Assembly (NCBI GenBank): GCA_012518075.1
Contig: JAAYTG010000011.1
Location: forward strand, 1-36,715
Source: Clostridiales bacterium
GTDB taxonomy: Bacteria > Bacillota > Clostridia > Caldicoprobacterales > UBA3941
Length of the DNA stretch: 36,715 bases
Direction of reading: 5' to 3'
Part shown: piece by piece, positions 1 to 9,449 of the stretch
Layout: every line of letters starts with the position of its first letter
Position numbering within the stretch: position 1 is the stretch's first letter
The notes under the pieces: model-generated
The model's database searches: none
Told to the model about the DNA's origin: nothing
The model's input: the letters and a program-made list of their open reading frames with translations, nothing else
Program-made: the position numbers and the translations under genes

Positions 1-230
1 ACAAAAAAAGATAAGACTTTTATCTTATCTTTTTCCCAAAACTTATCACAAATATTAGCAATACTATAGGGTGATATCGTAAATTCTATAGTTTTACCAT
101 CTATGTGGATACCATTTGAGTCTATCTTCTCTTCATTTATATCAGTATAGTAATCTTTAGATGCTTCTTTAAATGAAATTAACAGCGGCCTCTGAATATT
201 ATATAATACAAATGCTGAGCAGCATAATAA
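1..230 (-). pseudogene. Decayed or truncated C-terminal fragment, possibly a GH38 alpha-mannosidase
   Basis: The minus strand is open from just after a TGA (231-233) to the window edge but has no credible start codon. Its translation contains KEASKDYYTDINEEKI followed by IHIDGKTIEFTISPYSI. This resembles the C-terminal end of family GH38 alpha-mannosidases, where a D-L-N-E motif is followed by a short beta-rich tail ending in P-F/Y-x-I. The frame then runs without a stop through a terminator hairpin at 3-34, which suggests the natural stop was lost by frameshift. Position fits the context, since it lies downstream of a sugar importer in the same direction. Only the tail is visible and the family assignment rests on a short motif, so it could be another glycosidase remnant or chance similarity. 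Confidence 0.35.
3..34 (-). terminator. Rho-independent terminator at the left edge
   Basis: A 9-bp stem, AAAGATAAG (7-15) with CTTATCTTT (24-32), has an 8-nt loop and is flanked by an A run and a T run, so it could work in either direction. On the minus strand it ends in TTTTTTT. It would close the decayed glycosidase fragment above. Confidence 0.55.
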
Positions 231-270
231 TCATAATACCAGATAACCACTATTTTTAGAAGTTGGTTTG

Positions 271-323
271 GTTAAAAAAGGGGATCCCGTTGGAATATTT
301 ATAAAATATTTCAACGGGATCCC
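271..323 (-). terminator. Terminator of the sugar-binding protein gene
   Basis: Arms at 281-300 and 304-323 form a 20-bp stem with one mismatch around a 3-nt loop; both arms carry GGGATCCCGTTG or its complement. On the minus strand the stem is followed by CTTTTTTAACC. It lies about 30 nt past the stop codon at 356, so it ends the importer operon before the left-edge fragment. Confidence 0.85.
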
Positions 324-355
324 ATCTCTATATCTTAGCTTCTCATCAGATTAAA

Positions 356-1990
356 TTAGTTACCCCGCAATTGATCCCACAATTCTGCTCTCTGATCCAT
401 TACATCTTGTCCGCCTGCTGTGAGATATTCTTCTATTAGAGAATCCCACACTTGATCGAAATCTTCAGGCTTTGCGGTGATTGATTTTGCATAGATTTCA
501 AGTTCTTTATCATCCAAGACTTTAGCATGCTTTGATTCAGCATCCGTAGGAATCAAGCCTGCACCTGGATTTACATAGCCATCTCTCATACCTAAATTAT
601 AGGCCTCTTCAAATAGATGCTCATTTTCTGGATATGAGAATGCATTTGCTCTTATAGTCTTATCCTTATCTGCCAAATCAATACCATTTACAATAAGGGT
701 ATAATCGATATTCTGTAGTGATGGCATCATTTTTTCTCCCTCAACCTGATTAAGTCTTGGCAGGCCATCTTCCATGGTGTGATGTAAATTTTCCTCACCA
801 AATTGTAGGAAGAACATCACATCAGGATCAGTCATCCAGTCTAGGTATTTAATAACAGCATCAACTTTTTCTTGACTTGTCTTTGGCACGATAATTCTAA
901 TTCCAGCTGGATCATATAATTCTTTTTGATGCTTGCCTGTATACTTGTTGGTAAAGGGATCACAAGCTACAAATTCAGCATCAGGGAAATTTTGCTTCAA
1001 GTTAACATTGTGTCCGGGTACATTTCTAAGGGCTAAATCATAGTTACCACCATATGACCCAACATATCCCCTAACTATATCTTCGTCAAGCATTTTTCCA
1101 TCCTTATCCAAGGGGAATTCAGGACTAATTAAGCCCTCATTGTATAGTTGGTTCAGGTATCTTGCCCCTTCTTTCCAACCTGGAAGGAATAATCGATATT
1201 TAACATAGTAATCCTTATCCGATACATCCTCTAAAAAGGCCTCGAAGAATCCATAAGCAACATAGTCCACGTCATGAGTCATACCGTAAGGAACAACTCT
1301 GTCAACATCTCCAGGATTTTCTTCCTTAAAAGCTTTTAGAGTTTGATAATATTCTTCTGTGGTCTCTGGGACAGGTAGATCTAATTTTTCCAGCCAATCC
1401 TTTCGGATAAATGTACCAGCTCTTGCTTGTATTACTCTCTTTGCGGGAATCGCAAATTGTTTTCCATCATATTGTCCATATGTTAGTAGCTCATCACCTA
1501 AATACTCTTTAAGCCGGCCGCCATGCTCATTAAGTGCATCTGTAAGATCTGCCAAACCTCCCTCATTATAATACTTATAAACAGTCGGTACATCATAGGT
1601 TAGACAGATATCTGGTGCATCTCCTGTTGCCATCCATACGTTCAAGGTGTCCACTTCCTGTGACCTGGGACATGGTACAAAGGTAACTTTAATGTTGTTT
1701 GGATCCCCGAACTCCTTCTGTACCCAGTCTGTCCAGAAGTTGTTATCAACAGGGGTTTGACCTGGAGTACCTCTATCGAATGTCTCTACCCTTAATTCAA
1801 TAGGTTCTCCCTTACTTTCAGAATCATCCTTCCCTGAATCATTTGCCTTGTCATCGGCCTTTTGAGTGTCTTCAGAGTTGGATGTCTTACCGGTATCGTC
1901 GCTATTACTTGAACCACATCCTGCAAATACTGCAATTATAAGCATAAAACAAAGTAGCAGACTGATAGTTCCTAGCAATTTCTTCCTCAC
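356..1990 (-). CDS. Extracellular solute-binding lipoprotein of a carbohydrate ABC importer (LplA family)
   Basis: A 544-residue binding protein that would capture a sugar or oligosaccharide outside the membrane and pass it to the two permeases encoded just upstream. The N-terminus has KK, a hydrophobic core and the lipobox FAGC (Cys25), so it should be a lipid-anchored protein. A Ser/Asp/Lys-rich linker to about residue 62 follows. The mature part is of the family-1 extracellular binding type, and the length fits the LplA/YtcQ subfamily (about 500-560 residues) rather than the shorter maltose-binding group. The start is GTG at 1988-1990, set by GGAGGTAATAAAA directly upstream. Third gene of the permease-permease-binding protein operon, closed by the terminator at 271-323. 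The substrate cannot be read from sequence. Confidence 0.95.
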   Translation of the reverse strand: MRKKLLGTISLLLCFMLIIAVFAGCGSSNSDDTGKTSNSEDTQKADDKANDSGKDDSESKGEPIELRVETFDRGTPGQTPVDNNFWTDWVQKEFGDPNNIKVTFVPCPRSQEVDTLNVWMATGDAPDICLTYDVPTVYKYYNEGGLADLTDALNEHGGRLKEYLGDELLTYGQYDGKQFAIPAKRVIQARAGTFIRKDWLEKLDLPVPETTEEYYQTLKAFKEENPGDVDRVVPYGMTHDVDYVAYGFFEAFLEDVSDKDYYVKYRLFLPGWKEGARYLNQLYNEGLISPEFPLDKDGKMLDEDIVRGYVGSYGGNYDLALRNVPGHNVNLKQNFPDAEFVACDPFTNKYTGKHQKELYDPAGIRIIVPKTSQEKVDAVIKYLDWMTDPDVMFFLQFGEENLHHTMEDGLPRLNQVEGEKMMPSLQNIDYTLIVNGIDLADKDKTIRANAFSYPENEHLFEEAYNLGMRDGYVNPGAGLIPTDAESKHAKVLDDKELEIYAKSITAKPEDFDQVWDSLIEEYLTAGGQDVMDQRAELWDQLRGN

Positions 1991-2079
1991 TTTTATTACC
2001 TCCTTGTTTATTTTTTATAGTCAACAGTGCAATAATGCACTCCTGAGCTTACAGAAGAGTATTTTTATAGACCTGCCAT

Positions 2080-2952
2080 TCATCCCTTTATAGCACCAAT
2101 CATAATACCGGATATGAAATATCTCTGCAGCCATGGATATACAATAAGTATAGGAATGGTAGCAAACATTACGGAAGCTGCTTTTAAGCTTTCAGGCAAA
2201 AGATTTGACGCCATGGTTCCCTCAGCAGCAGAGATTTCCAACTGCATATTATTATAGATAATCTGATAAATCTTCAACTGTATGGGAAATAGTTTAGAGT
2301 CAGTTATATAAAGTAGGGAATCCATAAAGTAATTCCAGCGTCCTACTGCATAGAAAAGACTCAAAGTAGCTAAAACGGGCAAGGAAAGTGGTAATACTAT
2401 TCTCACCAGTATTGTCAAGTAAGAAGCACCATCTATCAAAGCTGATTCTTCAAGGCTGTCAGGTAAGTTAGAAAAAAATGTTTTAAGAACAATCATATTG
2501 AATGCACTGATTAAACCGGGCAAAACCAGTGCCCAGAAACTGTTCAAAAGATTCAAGTTTTTTATAAGTAGATAGTCAGGTATCATTCCGCCACTAAAAA
2601 ACATGGTTATTATAATTATTAAAAGGAAGAAGTTTCTCCCCTTTAAATTATTTTTTGAAAGAGGGTAGGCTGCAAGTATAGTCATAACCATACAAAGGAC
2701 TGTATGAACTAAAGTGAGTTGTACAGTAAATAGAAGAGACTTGGTCATAGAACTGTCTGATAAGACCACTTTATAGGCATCTAAATTAATTTCTACAGGC
2801 CATATAAAGACTCTCCTTGAAAGAATAGCCGCATTTGAGCTTAAGGAAATTGATGCTACATGCAGCATAGGTATAAGACATGCTAATACTGCTAATACTA
2901 TTATGACGTTTATTGTCATATCGAATATTTTATTTTTCATATTTGTATCCAT
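2080..2952 (-). CDS. Carbohydrate ABC transporter permease, MalG/YtcP type
   Basis: A 290-residue inner-membrane permease subunit with about six transmembrane segments, the first near residues 13-33. The cytoplasmic coupling loop that contacts the ATPase is visible as EESALIDGASYLTI (around residue 185), the EAA-G motif of this superfamily. It pairs with the LplB-type permease encoded upstream. The ATG at 2952 is preceded by AGGGGG at about 10 nt. It lies 89 nt from the following binding-protein gene and 38 nt from the preceding permease gene, consistent with one transcript. No ATP-binding subunit is encoded here; importers of this class usually use a shared MsmX-type ATPase encoded elsewhere. 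Confidence 0.95.
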   Translation of the reverse strand: MDTNMKNKIFDMTINVIIVLAVLACLIPMLHVASISLSSNAAILSRRVFIWPVEINLDAYKVVLSDSSMTKSLLFTVQLTLVHTVLCMVMTILAAYPLSKNNLKGRNFFLLIIIITMFFSGGMIPDYLLIKNLNLLNSFWALVLPGLISAFNMIVLKTFFSNLPDSLEESALIDGASYLTILVRIVLPLSLPVLATLSLFYAVGRWNYFMDSLLYITDSKLFPIQLKIYQIIYNNMQLEISAAEGTMASNLLPESLKAASVMFATIPILIVYPWLQRYFISGIMIGAIKG

Positions 2953-2990
2953 TACAATTTAACCCCCTGCTAAGCAATTTGGCCTACAAT

Positions 2991-3956
2991 TTACCATATA
3001 CCTTCTTCCCCAACTTTTTCCGCAATATAATTGGCCGCTAATAGAAATACCATTCCTATTACTGATTGGAAAAAACCCACTGCGGTTGCAGTTGAAAACC
3101 TACCTGAGCGAAGTCCAACTCTGTATACAAAAGTACTTATAACATCAGAAACATCGTTGACTAAATGGTTGCCCATGGCATAAGGTCTATCAAATCCAAT
3201 TTGGGTAATCCTTCCAACATTAAGGATCAACAGTATAATAATGGTGGGTTTAATACAGGGTAGGGTAATGTGCCATATCTTTCTTAGTCGCCCAGCGCCA
3301 TCCACAGTGGCAGCTTCAAATAGCTCTGGGTTTATTCCAGCTATGGCCGCTAAATATATTATTGCGTTCCAGCCTGCACTTTGCCAAACTCCAAATAGGG
3401 TATAGGTTATATACCAAGGTGTTTTCTCTGTCAAAAAATTTATAGGACCAATACCAAGCTTTTCAAGGAGTATATTGACCAGGCCTGATTGTGTTGAAAG
3501 AAGTTGTATAGCAAGACCTCCTATTACGATCCATGAAAGGAAGTGAGGAAGATATAGTATAGTTTGGGATACCTTCTTATAAGATTGGTTGCTTAATTCA
3601 CTCAGTATTATGGCAAGTATAATAGGTGCGGGGAAGCCTGCTATTAAGTCCAATGAATTTAGAATAAGGGTGTTTCTAACTGCCCTATAAAACTCATTCA
3701 TAGCAAATATCTCTTTAAATGTGGCAAAATTGTTCCATGGACTACGGAATATACCATCAAACATGTTATAATCTTTAAATGCGATTAGTAAACCATACAT
3801 TGGTACATACTTAAAAATTATAAAATAAGCAATTGGCAGTACTAGAAATAAGTAGAGAATGTAGTGATCACGCATATAGGATAAGAATTTACTTAGTCTA
3901 CTGGCCTTGGGCCCGGTTTTTACATCTGCTACTGTCTTAATATCAGTATTGTGCAT
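2991..3956 (-). CDS. Carbohydrate ABC transporter permease, LplB type
   Basis: A 321-residue permease, first gene of the sugar importer operon. About six hydrophobic segments are visible, beginning at HYILYLFLVLPIAYFIIF. The EAA coupling loop is EAATVDGAGRLRKIWHITLP. The reading frame extends upstream to a TTG at 3974, but that codon sits inside the ribosome site GAAAGGGGA. The ATG at 3954-3956, 8 nt after GGGG, is the likely start. The long N-terminal cytoplasmic lead (TDIKTVADVKTGPKASRLS) is typical of LplB relatives. The YtdP-like regulator encoded just upstream in the same direction is the obvious candidate to control it. Confidence 0.93.
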   Translation of the reverse strand: MHNTDIKTVADVKTGPKASRLSKFLSYMRDHYILYLFLVLPIAYFIIFKYVPMYGLLIAFKDYNMFDGIFRSPWNNFATFKEIFAMNEFYRAVRNTLILNSLDLIAGFPAPIILAIILSELSNQSYKKVSQTILYLPHFLSWIVIGGLAIQLLSTQSGLVNILLEKLGIGPINFLTEKTPWYITYTLFGVWQSAGWNAIIYLAAIAGINPELFEAATVDGAGRLRKIWHITLPCIKPTIIILLILNVGRITQIGFDRPYAMGNHLVNDVSDVISTFVYRVGLRSGRFSTATAVGFFQSVIGMVFLLAANYIAEKVGEEGIW

Positions 3957-4354
3957 TCGGATGTCCCCTTTCAAAGAGTTTTCATAACTCTCTTATTTTC
4001 TGCGCAGTATTAATCACTTATGATAGCTAGTTAATTACTTAATTGATTTGAGCGAAATTTCGGAATTTTCCAAACACAAAAGACAGGTAAACTCTGATGC
4101 TTAATACTTATTTTGAAATTTCATAGGCTATCTAGATATACCATATTTTGTCATGCGTGTTGGTGGTGTTACTTCCTTCTCACCAACATTATATGAAGCT
4201 GCCCATTCTAATTCAACAATTAATTTTGATTGTATACCCTTAATTTTAATTGTAAAAGGTCCCACAAAGGCCTTTTAAGCCTTATTATTAACTATCTGCC
4301 CTACAACAAGGCCAAAAATCAAGTAAAATTTCAACTTCTTTATGGTTTAGAATT
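3957..4354. other. Intergenic region between the regulator gene and the importer operon
   Basis: About 400 nt with no gene. It contains a 10-bp palindrome CGAAATTTCG (4053-4062) and an 8-bp inverted repeat TGTTGGTG / CACCAACA (4158-4165 and 4181-4188) around a 15-nt loop. There is no clear U-tract terminator after the regulator gene and no sigma-A promoter that I would call with confidence. The palindromes are candidate operators for the importer operon. Confidence 0.4.
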
Positions 4355-6658
4355 TTATTTAGTTTTTACCCTGTATTCCCCTGGAGTTACCCCCTCTAAT
4401 TTTTTAAATATCCTTGTAAATGTTTGATCGTTGTTGTATCCAACTAATAGGGCTAACTCTTTAATACATAGATCACTATTTGTTAGTAGGTTTTTAGCTT
4501 CTGTTATTCTCAAACTATTTATAAAATCAACTATATTTCTGCCTGTTTTATCTTTGAATATTTTTCTTACATGGGAATAGCTAAACCCTAAATAATCAGC
4601 TATATCCGTTATTCCTATATCTTTTTTGTAGTTCTTCTCTATATAGTCTACTATTTTTCCAACTTTGTCATCACCCATATTCCATCTAATATATTCAAGC
4701 ATTCTTCTGTATATATTAATAAGCCACTGCTCTATATCGTTCATGGTCTCCTTTTTTGAAAGCTCATTATATATATTGAAATTGCTGCCAAATATCTGAC
4801 TTATATCAATATTAATATCTGCAAGATATTTAATCACAGTATTTCCTACAAGTTGGTTAAAGATTTGTACAACGTTATCGCTAGATATACCAATCTTATT
4901 CTTTATCTTTTCTACCAATTCTTTTACTGTTTCCTCGACAGTACTGATATCCCCTGTTTCTATCTGATTTAAGATATACTTCTCTATAGTTGTAGGATAA
5001 TAATATTTGTGCTTACCAAAATCATTGCTCCACATAATGATACTGCCATATCCATATATTATTCTTAATTTCAACGCTTGACTTGCTTCTATATAGGAAA
5101 TGGATATTGAATCATCCCCTTTGTGGCATTTTCCTAGGCCTACAGAGATGGTGTAGTCAAAAATCTTCGCAGTTTCATTTTGTATTTTTTGGAAGCACTC
5201 TTGAAGAACAACCTGCAACTTTGGAATTTGCCAGCTGCTTACATTAATAATTAATCCTATTTCTCCCCTATCCATATTAACGCCTACACACTTGTAAAAT
5301 GAATTGATAACTTGCTCAGATATGTTGATTATTAGCATTTTCAAGTAATACTGTCTATCAACCTCAAATTTTTTTAAAAACTCATCATACTTATCAATAA
5401 GTATAGAAGCGCAGATAAAATGCTCATATTGAAAGTCGAATTGCCCAATAATTTGATCATCTATGGACTGATACATTGATTTACCTTCTAATAAATTAAT
5501 TAATTGATTTTGTGCAATTTTTCTTTGGTTCTTTTCCAGCTCATTGGAAAGTGACTTGAAAGCTTTTCTTAGGATTATCATCTCATCCCTGTCTTCTAGA
5601 ATATTGATTCCTTTATTGAACCTTATCTCCTGAATTAATTCCTTTACAGGACTACACAACTTTCTTGTAATTAAATAAATACCAATTATGCTAAGGATTG
5701 CAACCAGAATTGAAAGATAGATAGTGTTTGTACGGATGCCATTTACACTGCTTATTAATGGCTCCAAAGAAAAGACACCAATATATATCCAATCGTTATT
5801 TTGTGATTTATAATATGATACAAGAGATTTGTTGCTATTTACTTCATCCTTAATGTATCCTTCATCTAAATCGCTGCTTATTATGCTATTTATATAACCA
5901 ACATGAGAAACATTTGTACATAAATAACTCTTATCTAAATGAGATATTACATCTCCCTTGTTATTGATAACAAAAACATATTCTTCTCTATTTATATTAT
6001 TAGCATTAATTAACTTGGATAACACCTCTTCTCTTATATTTACTACCAATGCACCTTGCAAAGCAGTAGTATAGGGAGTTAGGGGATAAATATATGTTAT
6101 AATAGAATTGGGTGTATAGTAATCTATAAAGCTGTTACTGCCGTATGGTAATCGAGTATCTATCCAGCCCAGGGCTAATCCTCGATTTGTGTAATCATTA
6201 TAATATTTTAGCCACTGAGTATCCTTTAAATCTACATTTGATACAAAGCCTTGATTGGAAGTAATTGAATATCCTAAATCCTTCAGGTATAAGTAAATAG
6301 ATTCATACCTGATATTAGTGTTGAAGGCTTCTAATATAATATCCAATGCATCAGAAAGCTTCATTAAATCAGCAATTTGAAATGTCTGTCTATCATCGCT
6401 TTTATAGATATTCACTTCACTAAGAGCATTTATCTTGCTATTTGCAGAAAGTCTAATTGCATCCTTATGTATTGTACTTTTGAACTCCAGCACTGACATT
6501 TCCGCCATTTTTAGCCTCACTATGCAGTTTTTCCCGATCTCTCTTTCAGTGCTATTCAATACTGCGTGATCATACACTACAATATAAATAATGGTTACTA
6601 CAATCAATAGAATGGAGAATGTTATAAAGAATTTAATCGATAAAGAATGATTTTTCAT
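4355..6658 (-). CDS. Membrane-spanning AraC-family transcriptional regulator (YtdP-like, extracellular sensor domain)
   Basis: A 767-residue one-component regulator. A first transmembrane helix (roughly residues 8-29, ITFSILLIVVTIIYIVVY) is followed by a long extracellular region of Cache type, a second helix near residue 300 (TIYLSILVAILSIIGIYLI), a HAMP-like and coiled segment, a middle cytoplasmic region, and a C-terminal AraC double helix-turn-helix (IGITDIADYLGFSYSHVRKI, then ELALLVGYNNDQTFTRIFKK). The layout matches B. subtilis YtdP, which lies near lpl/ytc sugar transport genes. The frame is open to 6739, but AGGAGG lies 9 nt before the ATG at 6656-6658, so that is the start used here. 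It probably senses the imported sugar outside the cell and activates the downstream importer genes. Confidence 0.9.
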   Translation of the reverse strand: MKNHSLSIKFFITFSILLIVVTIIYIVVYDHAVLNSTEREIGKNCIVRLKMAEMSVLEFKSTIHKDAIRLSANSKINALSEVNIYKSDDRQTFQIADLMKLSDALDIILEAFNTNIRYESIYLYLKDLGYSITSNQGFVSNVDLKDTQWLKYYNDYTNRGLALGWIDTRLPYGSNSFIDYYTPNSIITYIYPLTPYTTALQGALVVNIREEVLSKLINANNINREEYVFVINNKGDVISHLDKSYLCTNVSHVGYINSIISSDLDEGYIKDEVNSNKSLVSYYKSQNNDWIYIGVFSLEPLISSVNGIRTNTIYLSILVAILSIIGIYLITRKLCSPVKELIQEIRFNKGINILEDRDEMIILRKAFKSLSNELEKNQRKIAQNQLINLLEGKSMYQSIDDQIIGQFDFQYEHFICASILIDKYDEFLKKFEVDRQYYLKMLIINISEQVINSFYKCVGVNMDRGEIGLIINVSSWQIPKLQVVLQECFQKIQNETAKIFDYTISVGLGKCHKGDDSISISYIEASQALKLRIIYGYGSIIMWSNDFGKHKYYYPTTIEKYILNQIETGDISTVEETVKELVEKIKNKIGISSDNVVQIFNQLVGNTVIKYLADINIDISQIFGSNFNIYNELSKKETMNDIEQWLINIYRRMLEYIRWNMGDDKVGKIVDYIEKNYKKDIGITDIADYLGFSYSHVRKIFKDKTGRNIVDFINSLRITEAKNLLTNSDLCIKELALLVGYNNDQTFTRIFKKLEGVTPGEYRVKTK

Positions 6659-7169
6659 TTTACAAATCCTCCTATATAGGGTTTGAATGTCCATAGCCTC
6701 ACTATATTTTATTAATAGAAATATTATCCATTTTAGCATTTTTATGACATATGAGTACTCCTATTTTACTTATTCTCATTAAAAGCATAGGATATCAGAG
6801 TTTTTCTAACTCAGCGTATAGGAACTGATTGTTTTATTCAAATCCCGGTGATAAGTACTTAAATTTCTATAGTCATAATTGACAGTAACCTACTAATGAA
6901 CTAAGTTCTATTTTTAGACAGGATAGTTAAAAGAGTCTTTATATAAAAACCATTAATTAATTCAAATAAACATGACAATTAATAAGTTATTTTGATCTGT
7001 AGTCTTCCTATAAACTATATCGACTTTTTAGGAATCAAAGTCGCACTAATTACCATAATTATAGCAATAGCCAAGACTAAAGTCAATTTACTGTACAAAA
7101 GTCTAGGACCATGGAATCTATGGTCCTAGACTTTTACTTTAACCCTATTGGCTATGATTATCTTCTTTC
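6659..7169. other. Intergenic region upstream of the YtdP-like regulator
   Basis: About 510 nt, very AT-rich. It holds the gnd terminator at its right end (7097-7135) and must hold the promoter of the regulator gene, but I see no convincing -35/-10 pair on the minus strand. No further gene, RNA motif or strong repeat is visible. Confidence 0.4.
7097..7135 (-). terminator. Terminator of gnd
   Basis: A perfect 12-bp stem GTCTAGGACCAT (7101-7112) with ATGGTCCTAGAC (7120-7131), 7-nt loop, flanked by AAAA and TTTT so that the stem can extend to 16 bp. It is about 40 nt downstream of the gnd stop on the minus strand and looks functional in both directions. Confidence 0.85.
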
Positions 7170-8591
7170 TTATTCATCTATCCAATCCGTATGGAAAACT
7201 CCTTCCTTGTCTATCCGCTGATAAGTATGGGCACCAAAATAGTCCCTTTGTGCCTGAACCATATTAGCAGATAAATTCTCGCTCCGATATCCGTCGTAGT
7301 ATGCCAGTGCTGAACTAAAGGACGACAGGGGAATTCCATTTTGGATTGCCAGGCTGACTACCCTTCTCCATCCATCTTGCGCTCTTTCTAAAACATCTTT
7401 GAAGTAGGAATCAAGCATTAAATTCTTTAAACCAGGATTTCTATCATAGGCCTCTTTAATCTTATTAAGGAACTGGGCACGAATAATACAACCTTCTCTC
7501 CACAATAGGGCTATATCCCCCAATTTTAAATTCCAATTGTAGGTCTGGGAAGCCTGGTCTAACAACTGAAAGCCCTGGGCATAGGAACATATCTTAGATG
7601 CATATAGGGCACTTCCTATATCATGGATTATGTCTTGTATTTGGCTAGCAGTCCCTTCAAATTTAGGCTGTGGACCTTTTAGAATTTTTGAAGCTTCCAC
7701 CCTTTCCTCCTTGATTGCCGATAGGTATCTTGCAAAAACTGCATCTACTATGGTGGGAGCTACTGCACCTAATTCTAAGGCTTCCTGGGATGTCCATTTG
7801 CCCGTTCCTTTGTTACCCGCCCTATCCAGTATTAGATCCACCAGGGGTAGGCCTGTCTCTTCATCTAACTTTCCCAATATATGAGCTGTGATTTCAATGA
7901 GATAGGAATTAAGCTCGCCCTCATTCCATTGTTTAAAGACCTCTTGTATTTGGTCAGCCGACATACCAAGCAATTCTCTCATTAAATAGTAGGCCTCGCT
8001 TATGAGCTGCATATCCCCATATTCGATACCATTGTGAGTCATTTTTACATAATGCCCCGCTCCATCAGGACCAACATAATCGCAGCATGGGATCTGTCCA
8101 TCGACCTTTGCAGAAATATCAACAAGGATATCTTTAACCTGCTCCCAGGCTTCTTTATTTCCCCCAGGCATAATGCTGGGGCCTTTTAGAGCGCCTTCCT
8201 CTCCACCTGAAATACCCACACCTAAATAGAAGAGTCCTTCCTCTTCAAGTTGCCCTGATCTTCTTATGGTATCCTTGAAAAAGGAATTACCTCCGTCAAT
8301 GATAATGTCCCCTTTATCTAACAGTGGCTTTAGGTCCTTAATAACTATATCCACCGGCTGCCCTGCCTTTATCATAAGAACTATCTTTCTGGGTTTTTCT
8401 AAAGATCCTACCAACTCCTCCAGTGAGTAGGTGGCTATAATCTTCTTGCCTTTAGCTCTTTTCCCCAAAAATTGCTCAGTAACCTCCTTGGTCCGATTAT
8501 AAACCGAAACCCTATATCCCTTGCTTTCCATATTAAGGACGAGGTTTTGTCCCATTACTGCAAGTCCAATTAATCCAATATTCGATTTCAT
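7170..8591 (-). CDS. gnd: 6-phosphogluconate dehydrogenase, decarboxylating
   Basis: Oxidises and decarboxylates 6-phosphogluconate to ribulose 5-phosphate, reducing NADP+, in the oxidative pentose phosphate pathway. At 473 residues it has the usual length. The N-terminal Rossmann fold shows GLAVMGQN (9-16) and the NADP-selecting NRT (32-34). DGGNSFF, ISGGEEGALKGPS and KMTHNGIEYGDMQ mark the substrate site and include the catalytic Lys, and GTGKWTSQEA lies in the helical C-terminal domain. The ATG at 8591 follows AAGGAGG at 10 nt. Its upstream neighbour, the transglycosylase gene, ends 56 nt away in the same direction and there is no terminator between them, so read-through is possible. No zwf or pgl gene is in the window. 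Confidence 0.97.
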   Translation of the reverse strand: MKSNIGLIGLAVMGQNLVLNMESKGYRVSVYNRTKEVTEQFLGKRAKGKKIIATYSLEELVGSLEKPRKIVLMIKAGQPVDIVIKDLKPLLDKGDIIIDGGNSFFKDTIRRSGQLEEEGLFYLGVGISGGEEGALKGPSIMPGGNKEAWEQVKDILVDISAKVDGQIPCCDYVGPDGAGHYVKMTHNGIEYGDMQLISEAYYLMRELLGMSADQIQEVFKQWNEGELNSYLIEITAHILGKLDEETGLPLVDLILDRAGNKGTGKWTSQEALELGAVAPTIVDAVFARYLSAIKEERVEASKILKGPQPKFEGTASQIQDIIHDIGSALYASKICSYAQGFQLLDQASQTYNWNLKLGDIALLWREGCIIRAQFLNKIKEAYDRNPGLKNLMLDSYFKDVLERAQDGWRRVVSLAIQNGIPLSSFSSALAYYDGYRSENLSANMVQAQRDYFGAHTYQRIDKEGVFHTDWIDE

Positions 8592-8647
8592 ATGCCTTTA
8601 TCCTCCTTATAGACATACAAACCCCTATACCCTTAAATCCAGTGATC

Positions 8648-9292
8648 TTATACCCTGTAGTCCTCCCTATATTCAATGACACGTCTGACATAATTTTGGG
8701 TCTCACCAGGTAATTCTGCCATTTGCTTTGGATCATCTAGATTTGATACACCTAGCCTTCTTACCCTTCCAGGTCCGCAGTTATAAGCAGCTAAGGCCAA
8801 TTTTACATCACCATTATAGCGGTCCAGCTGTTGCTTTAGGTATCTTACACCACCATCAATATTCTCAATAGGATCATAGGGTCTTTTAACCCCTAAACCT
8901 TCTGCTGTCCCTGGCATAAGCTGCATCAAACCCATAGCCCCACTGCGGGAAGTTGCCTGGGCATTAAAGCTGGATTCAGCTCTAATTACAGCCTTTACCA
9001 AAGCAGGATCTACACCATACCTTTTGCTTGTGCTTTCTATAATATGATCATATTGGGACTTGGGAGAATTGGTGTTTTCCATTTTATTAACCTGGTGATT
9101 ATGATTCACCATTAGAGGTAATATGCTATTATTTTCGGATAAGGTAGAAATTCCCTCAGCCCTTTGGTTAAGCTGAGCTCTGAGAACTGACAGAAAGATA
9201 TCTTCACTTCCGGCATTTCTATTAGTTGGAAAGCTCCCCTGTATTTGTGCCATCCTCGATTGCAGAATCAATAACATTATTCTACTTATCAT
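8648..9292 (-). CDS. Lytic transglycosylase (SLT domain)
   Basis: A 214-residue muramidase-type enzyme expected to cleave the MurNAc-GlcNAc bond in peptidoglycan with 1,6-anhydro product formation. The SLT domain occupies about residues 80-210: [18 protein letters not shown] carries the catalytic Glu, followed by [13 protein letters not shown], then [11 protein letters not shown] and the closing TQNYVRRV. The first 17 residues ([11 protein letters not shown]) are mildly hydrophobic but not a convincing signal peptide, as in B. subtilis CwlQ/YjbJ relatives. The start ATG at 9292 follows GAAGAGGTATAAGA. Not obviously linked in function to gnd downstream. Confidence 0.92.
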   Translation of the reverse strand: MISRIMLLILQSRMAQIQGSFPTNRNAGSEDIFLSVLRAQLNQRAEGISTLSENNSILPLMVNHNHQVNKMENTNSPKSQYDHIIESTSKRYGVDPALVKAVIRAESSFNAQATSRSGAMGLMQLMPGTAEGLGVKRPYDPIENIDGGVRYLKQQLDRYNGDVKLALAAYNCGPGRVRRLGVSNLDDPKQMAELPGETQNYVRRVIEYREDYRV

Positions 9293-9449
9293 TCTTATAC
9301 CTCTTCCTCATATGTCTATTGTTTTGAAAAGACTAGTAAAAGATAAACTTATTTTAACATATTTATATGATCTATTTCTACATATTTGGCAATTAATTAA
9401 CCTTCTATTCTATTCTAGTAGTGATAGTAGCGGTCTCTTACTAAGGATC

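Noticed and set aside
4230-4427. 65-codon plus-strand frame at the end of the YtdP-like gene
   Set aside because: Half of it is antisense to the AraC DNA-binding domain and there is no initiation signal.
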